The notes under the pieces are model-generated. The model ran no database searches, was not told the origin of the DNA, and saw only the letters and a list, made by a program, of their open reading frames with translations. Below, piece after piece: positions 9,138 to 17,853 of a stretch of 64,000 nt of DNA. The number at the start of each line of letters is the position of its first letter. The stretch's first letter is position 1. Position numbers and translations under genes: made by a program. The DNA comes from Niabella pedocola (GTDB lineage Bacteria; Bacteroidota; Bacteroidia; Chitinophagales; Chitinophagaceae): the NCBI RefSeq assembly GCF_021044425.1, contig NZ_JAJNEC010000007.1, positions 558,001 to 622,000 on the forward strand, written 5' to 3'.

Positions 9138-9674
9138 TTACTGCTGGGAGATCCTTACCGCCACTTTATTGGAAACGCCGGTAACCATAAGATCGCTGTT
9201 GCCTTCCAGCTCCAGGTGTACCTCCCGCGGGGTAGTACTACTAACGCCGGTGTTGAGAACATTGATCTCCAGGATTCCATAAATACTGTCGGCAGGTATT
9301 TTCAAAGTTCCGCCGGTTGCAAAGTGGACGCCATTTTCTGCCAACGCATTTGGCGAAGCCGGTACGGGCGTTGTAAGTACTTTATAACTTATCGTTTGCT
9401 CTTTACCTTTTGCCACTGCTCCTACCAAATTGACCCGCAGTTTGATTGTACCGGATGACCGGGTGATTAACGGATATGCCGATGCCGATGCATACCCGAA
9501 AGGAACATTCCGGGTTACCACTGTATACTGGTACGGAGCCACAGGCGCATTAAAGATATTGGCATCAAACTCAATAAACGGTTTTGCCGGGTAATCTATT
9601 TTAAGCTCCTTCGTACAGGATGTGAAAACCGACGAAACAATTAGACAAAGTATAACAATTTTTTTCATTCTCAT
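9138..9674 (-). CDS. Lipoprotein with beta-sandwich domain (DUF4843/DUF1735-like), third gene of SusC/SusD operon 2
   Basis: A 178-residue lipoprotein (signal ending SSVFTSC-TKE). The mature part has the sequence features of a Calx-beta-like or DUF4843/DUF1735-like beta sandwich: a stretch that reads ITRSSGTIKLRVNLVGAVAK, then LAENGVHFATGGTLKIPADS, and TPREVHLELEGNSDLMVTG. Such lipoproteins are commonly encoded after SusD and are thought to act in surface binding. It follows SusD by 44 bp and ends at the hairpin at 9075. A second start codon two codons downstream (MKKIVIL) is possible. The exact family is uncertain. Confidence 0.6.
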   Translation of the reverse strand: MRMKKIVILCLIVSSVFTSCTKELKIDYPAKPFIEFDANIFNAPVAPYQYTVVTRNVPFGYASASAYPLITRSSGTIKLRVNLVGAVAKGKEQTISYKVLTTPVPASPNALAENGVHFATGGTLKIPADSIYGILEINVLNTGVSSTTPREVHLELEGNSDLMVTGVSNKVAVRISQQ

Positions 9675-9718
9675 TCTTTTTATGATTTATAGCCACACTG
9701 GTCAATACTATAAAATCC

Positions 9719-11236
9719 TTATAACGGATTTTGTACGATTGCCGGGTTATTATTGATTTCGTCCTGGGGGAACAGCCATACCCATAGTTTGTCTCCCGCA
9801 GGTACTTCCATGGTTACAGAAATAGCTGTATTGGTATTGGGCGCGATTGTTCTGTTCAATGCACTATTGGTTCGCTTTAAATCTGTAAATCTGAATCCTT
9901 CTCCCCAAAGCTCCACCCGCCGATGCAACATTATTTCATCAATTAAGGCCTGGCCGGATTTGATTGACAGAATATACCCCGGATCACGGTTAGACATTAA
10001 ATCAAACAAAGCGGTTCTGGCTTCAACATCGTGCCCTCCCTGCCTGGCCCGGGCCTCGGCCTCTATCAAATACATTTCTCCCACCCGCATCATCGGAACA
10101 TCGCCAATACTTCCGGACAGGTTCGAGATCCAGAACTTTTTCATATGATATGGAATATAACTATACCCTGTGCCGGCCGATCCTGAGTTCCAGGGAATTC
10201 CCGCCTGAACCGTTGCAGCAGAACCCGCTTTAATCCAGCACTTCTTACGGACATCAGTTACTGAAAGCGCTTCCCAAAGGCTGGAGTTAATTGCTTTTGG
10301 CTGGGTTTTAACCGCCGAGCTATTGTAGTTAGTGGCCATAAAGGCATGAAACTGGTAGAAAAAAGGAGTGGTTTCTGTGATGATGCGGCTACCCCACATC
10401 CATTCGGTATTATTGATATCGTTAAACCCGGACAAATAATCGGTATTGGACATGAGTGATAATCCGGCTCTTGCCTGTGCCGCATTTGTAGCTGCTACGT
10501 CCCAATTCTGTTGCGTTAGCGCCACCCGTGCTTTAAAACCGTAGGCTACACTTCTGTTGATATTTGATTTTGCCGCCGACCCCGATCTTGAATAACCGTC
10601 CAAAAGCACTATTGCATCATCCAGATCTTTGTTGATCTGATCGTATACTGCTTTTACGGTTGCTCTTGGCTGGCCTTCCAGGGTGTTAACCGTTAACAGC
10701 GGTATTCCTAACCCATCATTGGCACCGGCGGCATCATATCGTTCGGCCCATAACTGTACCAGGTTGAAATGTGCCCAGGCCCTGTAGGCCAATGCCTGCC
10801 CCTTAATAAACTTTTTATCCGCTTCCGGCCCTGTAGCCTGGTCAATTCCGCTGATCAGTATATTGGCATTTGAGATGATTCTGTAGTAATACCGATATAT
10901 AAATTTAACCTGGGCATCTGCAATGTTCCGATGTCCCAGCCAACGCAATACCGTACTAAAATCGAGCCTGCCGGAAGCGATGGTATAAATCAGATCCTCT
11001 CCCATTACGTCTCGGATACTCATAGCACCGGCTTCTCCTCCCTGAGGTTGTGCATCGTATTGAGCCGTTAATGCCCGGTGAATACCATTTAGAGCTGCCC
11101 ATGCATTATCGGTTGACTTAACAGCGTCGGCATCGGATACAGAGCCCGTAGGAAAGGTATCCAGGAATTCCTTTTTGCAGGAACTTGCTGCAAAAAGTGT
11201 GAAAAAAATCAATAGTATAGATATATTTCTTATCAT
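9719..11236 (-). CDS. SusD/RagB family outer-membrane lipoprotein
   Basis: A 505-residue lipoprotein with lipidation at Cys in TLFAASSCKKEFLDTFPTGS. The KKEFLDTFPTGSVSD start, the AYRAWAHFNLVQLWAERYD helix, MMRVGEMYLIEAEARARQGG and the C-terminal RRVELWGEGFRFTDLKRTN are all standard SusD/RagB landmarks (helical TPR-like core and C-terminal conserved segment). It binds the nutrient at the surface together with the SusC protein encoded 17 bp upstream. The ligand cannot be told from the sequence; there are no enzymes in the same operon. Confidence 0.92.
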   Translation of the reverse strand: MIRNISILLIFFTLFAASSCKKEFLDTFPTGSVSDADAVKSTDNAWAALNGIHRALTAQYDAQPQGGEAGAMSIRDVMGEDLIYTIASGRLDFSTVLRWLGHRNIADAQVKFIYRYYYRIISNANILISGIDQATGPEADKKFIKGQALAYRAWAHFNLVQLWAERYDAAGANDGLGIPLLTVNTLEGQPRATVKAVYDQINKDLDDAIVLLDGYSRSGSAAKSNINRSVAYGFKARVALTQQNWDVAATNAAQARAGLSLMSNTDYLSGFNDINNTEWMWGSRIITETTPFFYQFHAFMATNYNSSAVKTQPKAINSSLWEALSVTDVRKKCWIKAGSAATVQAGIPWNSGSAGTGYSYIPYHMKKFWISNLSGSIGDVPMMRVGEMYLIEAEARARQGGHDVEARTALFDLMSNRDPGYILSIKSGQALIDEIMLHRRVELWGEGFRFTDLKRTNSALNRTIAPNTNTAISVTMEVPAGDKLWVWLFPQDEINNNPAIVQNPL

Positions 11237-11253
11237 TTCAACAATTTTAATAA

Positions 11254-14200
11254 TTATAAACTAGCCTTTATACCAAATGTAATAACGCGCGCCGGCGGAT
11301 AGCCGCTCCCCGTTACCCCCGAAAACGCATTCTGCGGGTTCATTCCTTTTCTTGCACTAAAAAGCTGAAGATTTTCTCCGGCAGCATAAACCTGTGCATT
11401 CGCTATCCTAAGCATGTTTGAAACAGAGCCGGGCAATTGATAGGCCAGCGTTATAGTCCGTATATTGATAAAAGAAGCATCCGTTAACCAACGGGTTGAT
11501 GTTCCTGCATTAAAATCGCCTGTCCGGCCGTTATCCATCCGGGGTACATTTGTTATGTCGCCCGGTTTTTGCCAGGCATTCAGGATATCTGTATGCAATG
11601 CTGCACCGTAGGTTCCTACAGACATTAACCCGGCATATTCTCCATCATATATTTTTCCTCCTTTCTGAAAGGTGAACAGCGCACTTAACGAAATGCCTTT
11701 ATAGGAAATCTTTTGGGTAAGGCTGCCATAAAAATCGGGAATAACAGATCCGCTATAGGCATATTTGGCATTGCTCAGGCTTGTTGTAAGCGTGTCTACT
11801 CCCCCATTCTTATTAACCATATATCGGATACCCGATGAGGCCTGCGTATTGGCGGCCAGGTACAGCGCCGCACCATCCGTTGGATGTACACCGTAGTATT
11901 GCCGTAACCAATAATCGTAAATAGAATGTCCTTCTGAATATTTTTTTGTACCGGTAACAAACTCACTCACTTTTTCCGGCATTTTTGTTATCTGGTTCTT
12001 TACAGTTGAAAGATTGATCTCTGTATTGATCAGCCAATCCGACGTACGGAGTAAATCACCGCTTAACTGCAATTCAACGCCTTTATTGTACATGGTAGCA
12101 GTGTTCTGATTGGTGGTAAGCAGTCCGCTTGAAAGAGGCGCCGGAACTTCAAAAAGAAGATCTTCCGATACTCTGTAATAATATTCTATCTGCCCCCTGA
12201 TCCTGCTTTTGAATAATGAAAACTCAAGGCCTACATCAAAAGCTTTATTCTTTTCCCAAGTCAGATCTTCGTTAAAAAAGGCGGATTGGCTTTGCACGAT
12301 ACCGGGCTCACTTGCATTGTTTGAAAAATTATATAAGCCTTGATAAGCATAATAACCGATGCCATCTGCTACTCCAACTACACCATAAGAACTTCTTAAC
12401 TTTAATTGATCAACCCAGGTAACGGCAGACATAAAGTTTTCTTTATGAATATTCCAGCCCGCGCCTACAGAACCAAACGTACCCCATCTTGATTTCCGGG
12501 AGAACCGGGAGTTTCCATCCGTTCTTAAGCTTGCTGTAAAATTGTATCTCCCGTCAAAATCATAAATCAACCTGGAGAAATAGCTTTCGATCCGGTACTT
12601 ATCAACAGAAGAGGTTAAGCTGTTGGTAGTTGTAAAGTTGGGAAATTCAGTATTGCCCAAAACAGTTTGTACCTGTCTGAATCCATTTAGATCTGTCAGC
12701 ATCTGGCTGTAACTTTCATGACCGGCCAATACATTAAAATGGTGTCGCATTGCCAGTTCTGTATCATAGGTCAATAATTGTGTTGCCTGAAATATGCTAT
12801 TAGAACCATATACTTTTCTGCTGCGCCCTACGCCGGCTCCATCGCCGATTATTTTATTTTCATACCTCGACTCCCGCTGGCTCTGGAGATCCACCGACAG
12901 GTTGTTTGTGAATACGAGTCCTCTGAGGATCATAAAATCCGTGCTCGAGCGACCGCTCACATTGGTTCTGACAGATGTATTTTCATTAAGCAGCAATTCA
13001 AGCGGACCGCTTCTTCCGGCATAGGAAGTACCTACACGGTTCTTTAATCCGTATTGTAACCCAAGCGGCGTGTTTGCATAACTCCCCAGATCCGGCAGTT
13101 TTTCTCCGTTTTCATCCAATACATATTTGCCGGTTGCGGAATCGTGCACGTAAACCGGGTATATGGGGCCTAAATTTCTGGACCAGGAATATGGGTTTGC
13201 AATGGCGCCATCTTCATTTGAATTATTGAATGTGGAATAGTTGCCCGAAATATTCAGGTTGGTTTTAATCCATTTTTTTGGCTGTGCATTTACGTTTATC
13301 CGGGCGGTATATCTTTCAAACCCTGTTTGCTTTGTAAATCCGTCTTCCTTCAAATATCCAAGTGACATATAATAATCACTTTTCTCTGACCCTCCGCTAA
13401 AATCCACACCATAATCCTTGCGGGTACCCTTGCGCATAAAGAACCGTTCCCAATCCAGATCATCTCCGTACAACAACTGCGCCGAAGGATTCAACATTCC
13501 GTCAACGCCTACTATTGCATTTCTTGCCGTATTAAAAGGGTTATAAGACAGCAGGTCTGCAATACCATTTCTTGAAGTTAAACCAGAAGCCACCCGGTTA
13601 GCAGAATCGAGGGAAATACCCGAGCCCGAGCTGGGATAGACCAGGGAATTCCTGTATGCCTGCCACATGATGGGGTAGTACTGAAGCGCACCAATTCTTT
13701 CATATTCCGGTATGCCCCTGTTAGAAAAACCCTGAGCTATTTTAAAAGACAGTTGATTCCGGTCTTTCCGTCCCCTTTTGGTCGTGATCATGATTACGCC
13801 GTTAGCCCCCCTGGAACCAAAAAGTGCAGTGGATGCAGCATCTTTTAAAACCGTAACCGATGCCACGTCATCCGGGTTGATATTTGAAATACCCCCATCA
13901 TACGGTACCCCGTCAACTACAAAGAGAGGTTCAGAAGTTGCATTGATCGAACCAAATCCCCTTATCCGTATGGCCGGAGTTGATCCGGGCTGCCCGCTGC
14001 CGGTGGTAGCGATCACACCGGGAACCGCACCTTCAATCGTTTTCATAATATTGGCAACCGGCCTCTTTTCAATATCGCCAGCCTTTATGATCCCGACGGA
14101 ACCCGTTAACGCTTCTTTTGTTGTTTTTCCATAAGCAATAACCACAACTTCATCCATCGAGGCTTCTGAAGGTGTTAATACGACATGCAGCGGATCATCC

Positions 14201-14457
14201 GATTTTATTTCAACAAGCACTTTATTCATTCCCACAGCGGAGACCACAAGCGTATTACGATTAACAGGTACATTCAGGGAGAAGAAGCCTTCAGGATCTG
14301 TTATCGTTCCTAGATCCAAACCTTTTACCAGTACAGAAGCATTTGATACAGGATTACCTGCCTGATCCACCACCCTGCCTTTTGCCGTTTTGGTTTGGGA
14401 AAATCCCGGGACGCAAATAGACATAAAGATGGCTAACAATAGCACAATTTTTCTCAT
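11254..14457 (-). CDS. SusC/RagA family TonB-dependent outer-membrane transporter
   Basis: A protein of 1067 residues from the ATG at 14457 (MRKIVLLLAIFMSICVPGFS, good signal peptide); an upstream ATG at 14511 would add 18 polar residues before the signal. It has the N-terminal carboxypeptidase-regulatory-like domain (KGRVVDQAGNPVSNASVLVK), a TonB box (MDEVVVIAYGKTTKEALTG), plug motifs (GVIATTGSGQPGS, EPLFVVDGVPYDG, NPDDVASVTVLKDAAS) and a barrel of normal length ending FGIKASL. It is the first gene of operon 2 (SusC-SusD-lipoprotein) and has two FNR-like palindromes in its leader region. Confidence 0.95.
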   Translation of the reverse strand: MRKIVLLLAIFMSICVPGFSQTKTAKGRVVDQAGNPVSNASVLVKGLDLGTITDPEGFFSLNVPVNRNTLVVSAVGMNKVLVEIKSDDPLHVVLTPSEASMDEVVVIAYGKTTKEALTGSVGIIKAGDIEKRPVANIMKTIEGAVPGVIATTGSGQPGSTPAIRIRGFGSINATSEPLFVVDGVPYDGGISNINPDDVASVTVLKDAASTALFGSRGANGVIMITTKRGRKDRNQLSFKIAQGFSNRGIPEYERIGALQYYPIMWQAYRNSLVYPSSGSGISLDSANRVASGLTSRNGIADLLSYNPFNTARNAIVGVDGMLNPSAQLLYGDDLDWERFFMRKGTRKDYGVDFSGGSEKSDYYMSLGYLKEDGFTKQTGFERYTARINVNAQPKKWIKTNLNISGNYSTFNNSNEDGAIANPYSWSRNLGPIYPVYVHDSATGKYVLDENGEKLPDLGSYANTPLGLQYGLKNRVGTSYAGRSGPLELLLNENTSVRTNVSGRSSTDFMILRGLVFTNNLSVDLQSQRESRYENKIIGDGAGVGRSRKVYGSNSIFQATQLLTYDTELAMRHHFNVLAGHESYSQMLTDLNGFRQVQTVLGNTEFPNFTTTNSLTSSVDKYRIESYFSRLIYDFDGRYNFTASLRTDGNSRFSRKSRWGTFGSVGAGWNIHKENFMSAVTWVDQLKLRSSYGVVGVADGIGYYAYQGLYNFSNNASEPGIVQSQSAFFNEDLTWEKNKAFDVGLEFSLFKSRIRGQIEYYYRVSEDLLFEVPAPLSSGLLTTNQNTATMYNKGVELQLSGDLLRTSDWLINTEINLSTVKNQITKMPEKVSEFVTGTKKYSEGHSIYDYWLRQYYGVHPTDGAALYLAANTQASSGIRYMVNKNGGVDTLTTSLSNAKYAYSGSVIPDFYGSLTQKISYKGISLSALFTFQKGGKIYDGEYAGLMSVGTYGAALHTDILNAWQKPGDITNVPRMDNGRTGDFNAGTSTRWLTDASFINIRTITLAYQLPGSVSNMLRIANAQVYAAGENLQLFSARKGMNPQNAFSGVTGSGYPPARVITFGIKASL

Positions 14458-14644
14458 GTAATTTTTTTTGTTACGTTTTTGATTTATTCCAAGCCGGATT
14501 GTATTGAACAATCAGCGAGGGTTGCCGCGATTATTCAAACATTCCTCAAAGATGAAAATACATTTTTTTAACACTTAATTTATTTTTCTTTAACTTTTCT
14601 TTACCATTAAATAAAACAAATAGTTGTTAATCCCATCTTTAAAA

Positions 14645-14658
14645 TTGATTTTCATCAA
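14645..14658 (-). promoter_or_regulatory. Perfect FNR-type palindrome
   Basis: TTGATTTTCATCAA matches the TTGAT-N4-ATCAA arrangement exactly. It lies 188 bp before the second SusC start. A degenerate site (TTGAT-N4-AATAA) sits at the equivalent place, 184 bp before the first SusC start. Confidence 0.5.
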
Positions 14659-14697
14659 TTTACAGCATAGTCAATAATTTAAACAATTTTCAACAAA

Positions 14698-14731
14698 TTG
14701 ATTTAAATCAACCATTTTTTTAGAAAAAAAT
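14698..14731 (-). promoter_or_regulatory. FNR/CRP-type palindrome plus T7-AG-A7 tract, copy 2
   Basis: TTGATTTAAATCAA is a perfect 14-bp palindrome matching TTGAT-N4-ATCAA. It is followed after three bases by seven T, AG, seven A and T, exactly as in the block at 8790-8823. This is 241 bp before the second SusC start. It lies about 70 bp from the -7 element of folD, so an effect on folD is possible in principle. Confidence 0.6.
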
Positions 14732-14802
14732 TAATTCCATACAAGATTTTCTTCATTTCCCTGTTCCATCCAAAATTTTTCTTACCCCTCCTAAACTTTA
14801 TG

Positions 14803-14810
14803 TAGGTTTG
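14803..14810 (+). promoter_or_regulatory. Probable -7 promoter element of folD
   Basis: TAGGTTTG matches the Bacteroidota -7 consensus TAnnTTTG and ends only 6 bp before the folD ATG, so the transcript would be nearly leaderless. I do not see a good TTG at the -33 position. Confidence 0.45.
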
Positions 14811-14816
14811 CAGCCT

Positions 14817-15695
14817 ATGCAACTACTGAACGGAAAAGAAACAGCAAAAGTGATCCTGGACTCCCTTGAGATCGATGTAGCGCAGCGCGCAGCCACCGGC
14901 AAAAAAGTGCCGCATCTGGCGGCTGTTCTTGTGGGAAACAACGGGGCCAGCGAAACCTATGTGGCTTCCAAAGTAAAGGCCTGTAATGAGATCGGTTTTG
15001 TATCTACCCTTATTCATTTTGAGGAAGATGTAACCGAACTGAAACTACTGGAAAAAATTGAGGAACTTAATGAAGATATGGATGTAGACGGCATCCTTGT
15101 ACAACTGCCGCTTCCCGCACATATTTCTGAAAAAAAGGTGATTGAGACCATCGATCCGGCCAAAGATGTTGACGGGTTTCACCCGGTAAATATCGGCAAT
15201 ATGACCCTGGGAGAAAAAGATGCCTTTATTTCAGCTACGCCCTACGGTATCATGCTGCTTTTGGAACATCATAAGATCGAAACCAAAGGAAAGCATGCGG
15301 TGGTGATCGGCCGGAGCCATATTGTGGGCCGCCCGATGAGCATTTTGCTGAGCAATAATTCCAACCCCGGTAATTGCACCGTAACACTTTGTCATTCCAA
15401 AACAACAAACCTGAAGGAGCTCTGCCTGCAGGCCGATATTATTGTTGCAGCCATCGGCATCCCCGAGTTTGTTACCGCCGACATGGTGAAGGAAGGCGCT
15501 GTAGTAATAGACGTGGGTATCACCCGCATTAAAGATGCCACTAAAAAATCGGGGCACCGTTTGGTGGGCGATGTGGAATTTAAAGGTGTAGCACCTAAAA
15601 CAAGCTTTATTACCCCGGTTCCGGGAGGCGTAGGTCCCATGACCATTGCCGCGTTGATGAAGAATACATTTAAGGCCTGTGACGACCGGAACTAA
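14817..15695 (+). CDS. folD: Bifunctional methylenetetrahydrofolate dehydrogenase / methenyltetrahydrofolate cyclohydrolase FolD
   Basis: A 292-residue cytoplasmic enzyme that interconverts 5,10-methylene-, methenyl- and 10-formyl-tetrahydrofolate with NADP. Landmarks are VGNNGASETYVASKVKACNE with the catalytic Lys in the YVASK motif, DVDGILVQLPLPAHI, VIGRSHIVGRPMSILL (nucleotide-binding domain) and the C-terminal PVPGGVGPMTIAALM. Length is normal for the family. The start is ATG at 14817; an in-frame TTG three codons earlier is less likely because it overlaps the promoter element. queE follows 98 bp downstream on the same strand. Confidence 0.97.
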   Translation: MQLLNGKETAKVILDSLEIDVAQRAATGKKVPHLAAVLVGNNGASETYVASKVKACNEIGFVSTLIHFEEDVTELKLLEKIEELNEDMDVDGILVQLPLPAHISEKKVIETIDPAKDVDGFHPVNIGNMTLGEKDAFISATPYGIMLLLEHHKIETKGKHAVVIGRSHIVGRPMSILLSNNSNPGNCTVTLCHSKTTNLKELCLQADIIVAAIGIPEFVTADMVKEGAVVIDVGITRIKDATKKSGHRLVGDVEFKGVAPKTSFITPVPGGVGPMTIAALMKNTFKACDDRN

Positions 15696-15793
15696 ATGGG
15701 CTCCAAATTCTAAATACTAATTTCTAAATTTTAAACATCAAATCCCAGATAGCAAATACCGCTCCGGCAACATTTAACGGCAGTTACCCTGTT

Positions 15794-16375
15794 ATGGAGC
15801 ACTTTTATACCATCCAGGGCGAAGGCTATCACCAGGGAAAGGCGGCGTATTTTGTTCGCCTGGGTGGATGTGATGTGGGCTGCACCTGGTGCGATGTAAA
15901 GGAAAGCTGGTCCTTCGATGCGCACCCGCATTGGGCTATAGCATCTATTGTGGAGGCCATAAAAAACACACCGGCCCCCATTGCGGTGATCACCGGCGGA
16001 GAACCGCTCCTGCACCCGCTGGATGCACTGACCACGGCGCTCCGGGAAAACGGTATTGCTACCAATATCGAAACATCGGGTTCCGCCTCCCTTTCCGGTG
16101 CCTGGGACTGGATATGCCTTTCGCCTAAAAAATTTAAACAGCCGCTACCAGAAATCCTCCCACTGGCCAACGAATTAAAGATCATCGTATATAATAAAAG
16201 TGATTTTGCCTGGGGCGAACAGTTTGCGGCGCAGGTTGCACCTCACTGCAAGCTATATCTGCAGCCGGAATGGAGCAAGGCCGCAGCCATGACCCCGCTT
16301 ATTATCGACTACATCAAAGAACACCCGAAATGGGAACTGAGCCTGCAAATTCACAAGTACATTAATGTACCGTAG
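15794..16375 (+). CDS. queE: 7-carboxy-7-deazaguanine synthase QueE (radical SAM)
   Basis: A 193-residue radical SAM enzyme that makes 7-carboxy-7-deazaguanine for queuosine. It shows the CX3CX2C cluster motif (CDVGCTWC, Cys26, 30 and 33), the QueE signature FYTIQGEG near the N-terminus, the GGEP SAM motif (AVITGGEPLLHP) and CLSPKKFKQPLP. The ATG at 15794 places the QGEG motif only seven residues in, which is close for this family. The frame stays open upstream to a stop at 15725 without an ATG or GTG, and that stretch encodes a short NTAPATFNGSYPV leader, so an upstream rare start (ATT at 15728 or ATC at 15737) is possible. No other queuosine genes are next to it. Confidence 0.9.
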   Translation: MEHFYTIQGEGYHQGKAAYFVRLGGCDVGCTWCDVKESWSFDAHPHWAIASIVEAIKNTPAPIAVITGGEPLLHPLDALTTALRENGIATNIETSGSASLSGAWDWICLSPKKFKQPLPEILPLANELKIIVYNKSDFAWGEQFAAQVAPHCKLYLQPEWSKAAAMTPLIIDYIKEHPKWELSLQIHKYINVP

Positions 16376-16614
16376 TGGCTTTAGTTTCAGGCTCCAGGTT
16401 TCAAGTTTAAGATTGCGTTCCGTTTGATACCGGTGTCTGGTTGATCTTTGATGCCTTGCGCTACCGGCCAGGACAGATAACTGAAGACCGATGATCGGAT
16501 CAGCGTGCTTACCGGTTAATGCCAGATGCAGAAGGTTTAGCGCACACTCCCTATCAGCCGATCGCTGAAAACCGATAACCGACTGCTGCCCGCCGATTCT
16601 TAATAAAATTTATG
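16376..16614. other. Intergenic region without a visible gene
   Basis: About 240 bp between queE and the aminopeptidase. It starts with pyrimidine/purine words of the TTTCAGG / GTTTCAAG kind that recur in other gaps of this window and continues with imperfect repeats of ACCGAT. I see no gene or RNA in it. Confidence 0.5.
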
Positions 16615-16622
16615 TACGTTTG
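16615..16622 (+). promoter_or_regulatory. Probable -7 promoter element of the M42 aminopeptidase
   Basis: TACGTTTG matches TAnnTTTG and lies 10 bp before the ATG at 16633. There is no clear -33 TTG. Confidence 0.4.
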
Positions 16623-16632
16623 AGGATCTTAA

Positions 16633-17769
16633 ATGATCACTATGGCAAAATCAACGACAAAGGAAAAGGGGAAAAAAAATAAAGCTCCCAAATCGATCGT
16701 CACAGACGAATCAATGCAGTTCCTCAGGAACTATATTAACAATGCTTCCCCGGTTGGATTTGAATCCTGGGGACAGAAATTATGGCTCGCCTATCTGAAG
16801 CCCTATATTGATACACAGTTTGTAGACCCTTACGGAACCGCTGTTGGGATCATTAACCCAGAGCAGCCTTTTAAGGTGGTGATTGAAGCGCATGCCGATG
16901 AAATCGGATGGTTTGTAAACTATATCACCGACAAAGGCCTGATCTATGTAAAAAGGAACGGGGGCGCCGATCACCAGATTGCACCTGCGCAGCGGGTATT
17001 GATCCATGGTAAAAAGGGGGCCGTAAAAGCAGTGTTTGGATGGCCGGCCATTCATACCCGCATTGGCAAGGAAAGTGAAACCCAACCCAAAACGGAAAAT
17101 ATATGGCTGGATTGCGGCGCCCGCAGCAAAAAGGAAATTGAAGCGCTGGGCATACATGTAGGAGCCGTTATTACATACCAGGATGGGTTTGATGAGCTGG
17201 CAGGCGATCACTTGGTGGGTCGTGCTTTTGATAACCGGATCGGCGGATTTATGATTGCAGAAGTAGCCCGTTTGCTGAAAGAAAATAAGAAAACGTTACC
17301 CTATAGCTTATATGTGGTAAATGCCGTACAGGAAGAAATCGGGTTGCGGGGCGCAGAAATGATCGCCCGCCGGATCAAACCCGATGTTGCGATCGTAACC
17401 GACGTTACGCATGATACCAACACCCCGATGATCAATAAAAATATTGAAGGCGATGTATTGTGCGGTAACGGTCCGTCACTGGCTTACGCGCCGGCGGTGC
17501 ATAACAAGTTGCTGGGGTTTGTTGAAACTGTTGCAGCAGAAAACAATATACCGGTACAATGGCGGGCGTTGAGCCGCAGCACCGGTACGGATACCGATTC
17601 TTTCGCTTATGCGAATGACGGCTGCCCGTCTGTACTCATTTCCATGCCGCTGCGGTATATGCATACAACCGTGGAAATGATTCATAAAAAAGACATTGAA
17701 AATACCATCCGGTTGATGTATGAAACCTTGCTGGCATTAACGCCTAAAACAAACCTGCGTTATTTGTAA
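16633..17769 (+). CDS. M42 family metallo-aminopeptidase
   Basis: A 378-residue cytoplasmic aminopeptidase of family M42 (glutamyl aminopeptidase/FrvX-like), which trims N-terminal residues from peptides using two metal ions. Metal and catalytic residues are visible: His and Asp in EAHADEIGWFV, Asp in GRAFDNRIGG, the Glu pair in VQEEIGLRGAE, Asp in VTDVTHDTNTP and His in MHTTVEMIHKKD. The N-terminal 20 residues are lysine-rich. ATG codons at 16633 and 16642 (MITM-AKSTTKE) both fit. A hairpin at 17788 ends the transcript. Confidence 0.95.
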   Translation: MITMAKSTTKEKGKKNKAPKSIVTDESMQFLRNYINNASPVGFESWGQKLWLAYLKPYIDTQFVDPYGTAVGIINPEQPFKVVIEAHADEIGWFVNYITDKGLIYVKRNGGADHQIAPAQRVLIHGKKGAVKAVFGWPAIHTRIGKESETQPKTENIWLDCGARSKKEIEALGIHVGAVITYQDGFDELAGDHLVGRAFDNRIGGFMIAEVARLLKENKKTLPYSLYVVNAVQEEIGLRGAEMIARRIKPDVAIVTDVTHDTNTPMINKNIEGDVLCGNGPSLAYAPAVHNKLLGFVETVAAENNIPVQWRALSRSTGTDTDSFAYANDGCPSVLISMPLRYMHTTVEMIHKKDIENTIRLMYETLLALTPKTNLRYL

Positions 17770-17787
17770 GCTGATACTCTCAAAAAG

Positions 17788-17828
17788 AAGCCGTTTCCTG
17801 CAGGCACTTCATGCACAGGAAACGGCTT
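17788..17828. terminator. Bidirectional terminator between the aminopeptidase and SusD 3
   Basis: A perfect 13-bp stem (AAGCCGTTTCCTG with CAGGAAACGGCTT) around a 15-base loop, flanked by A-rich and T-rich sequence. It serves two converging genes, the aminopeptidase (stop at 17769) and SusD (stop at 17854). Confidence 0.85.
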
Positions 17829-17853
17829 TTATATTCAACCCCTCGGTATTTTC

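Larger units (their letters stand above)
14512..14802 (-). promoter_or_regulatory. Leader and control region of SusC/SusD operon 2
   Basis: About 290 bp of AT-rich DNA between the divergent second SusC gene and folD. It holds two TTGAT-N4-ATCAA palindromes (14645-14658 and 14698-14711) 53 bp apart and the T7-AG-A7 tract beside the second. No gene or RNA is seen. Confidence 0.5.
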
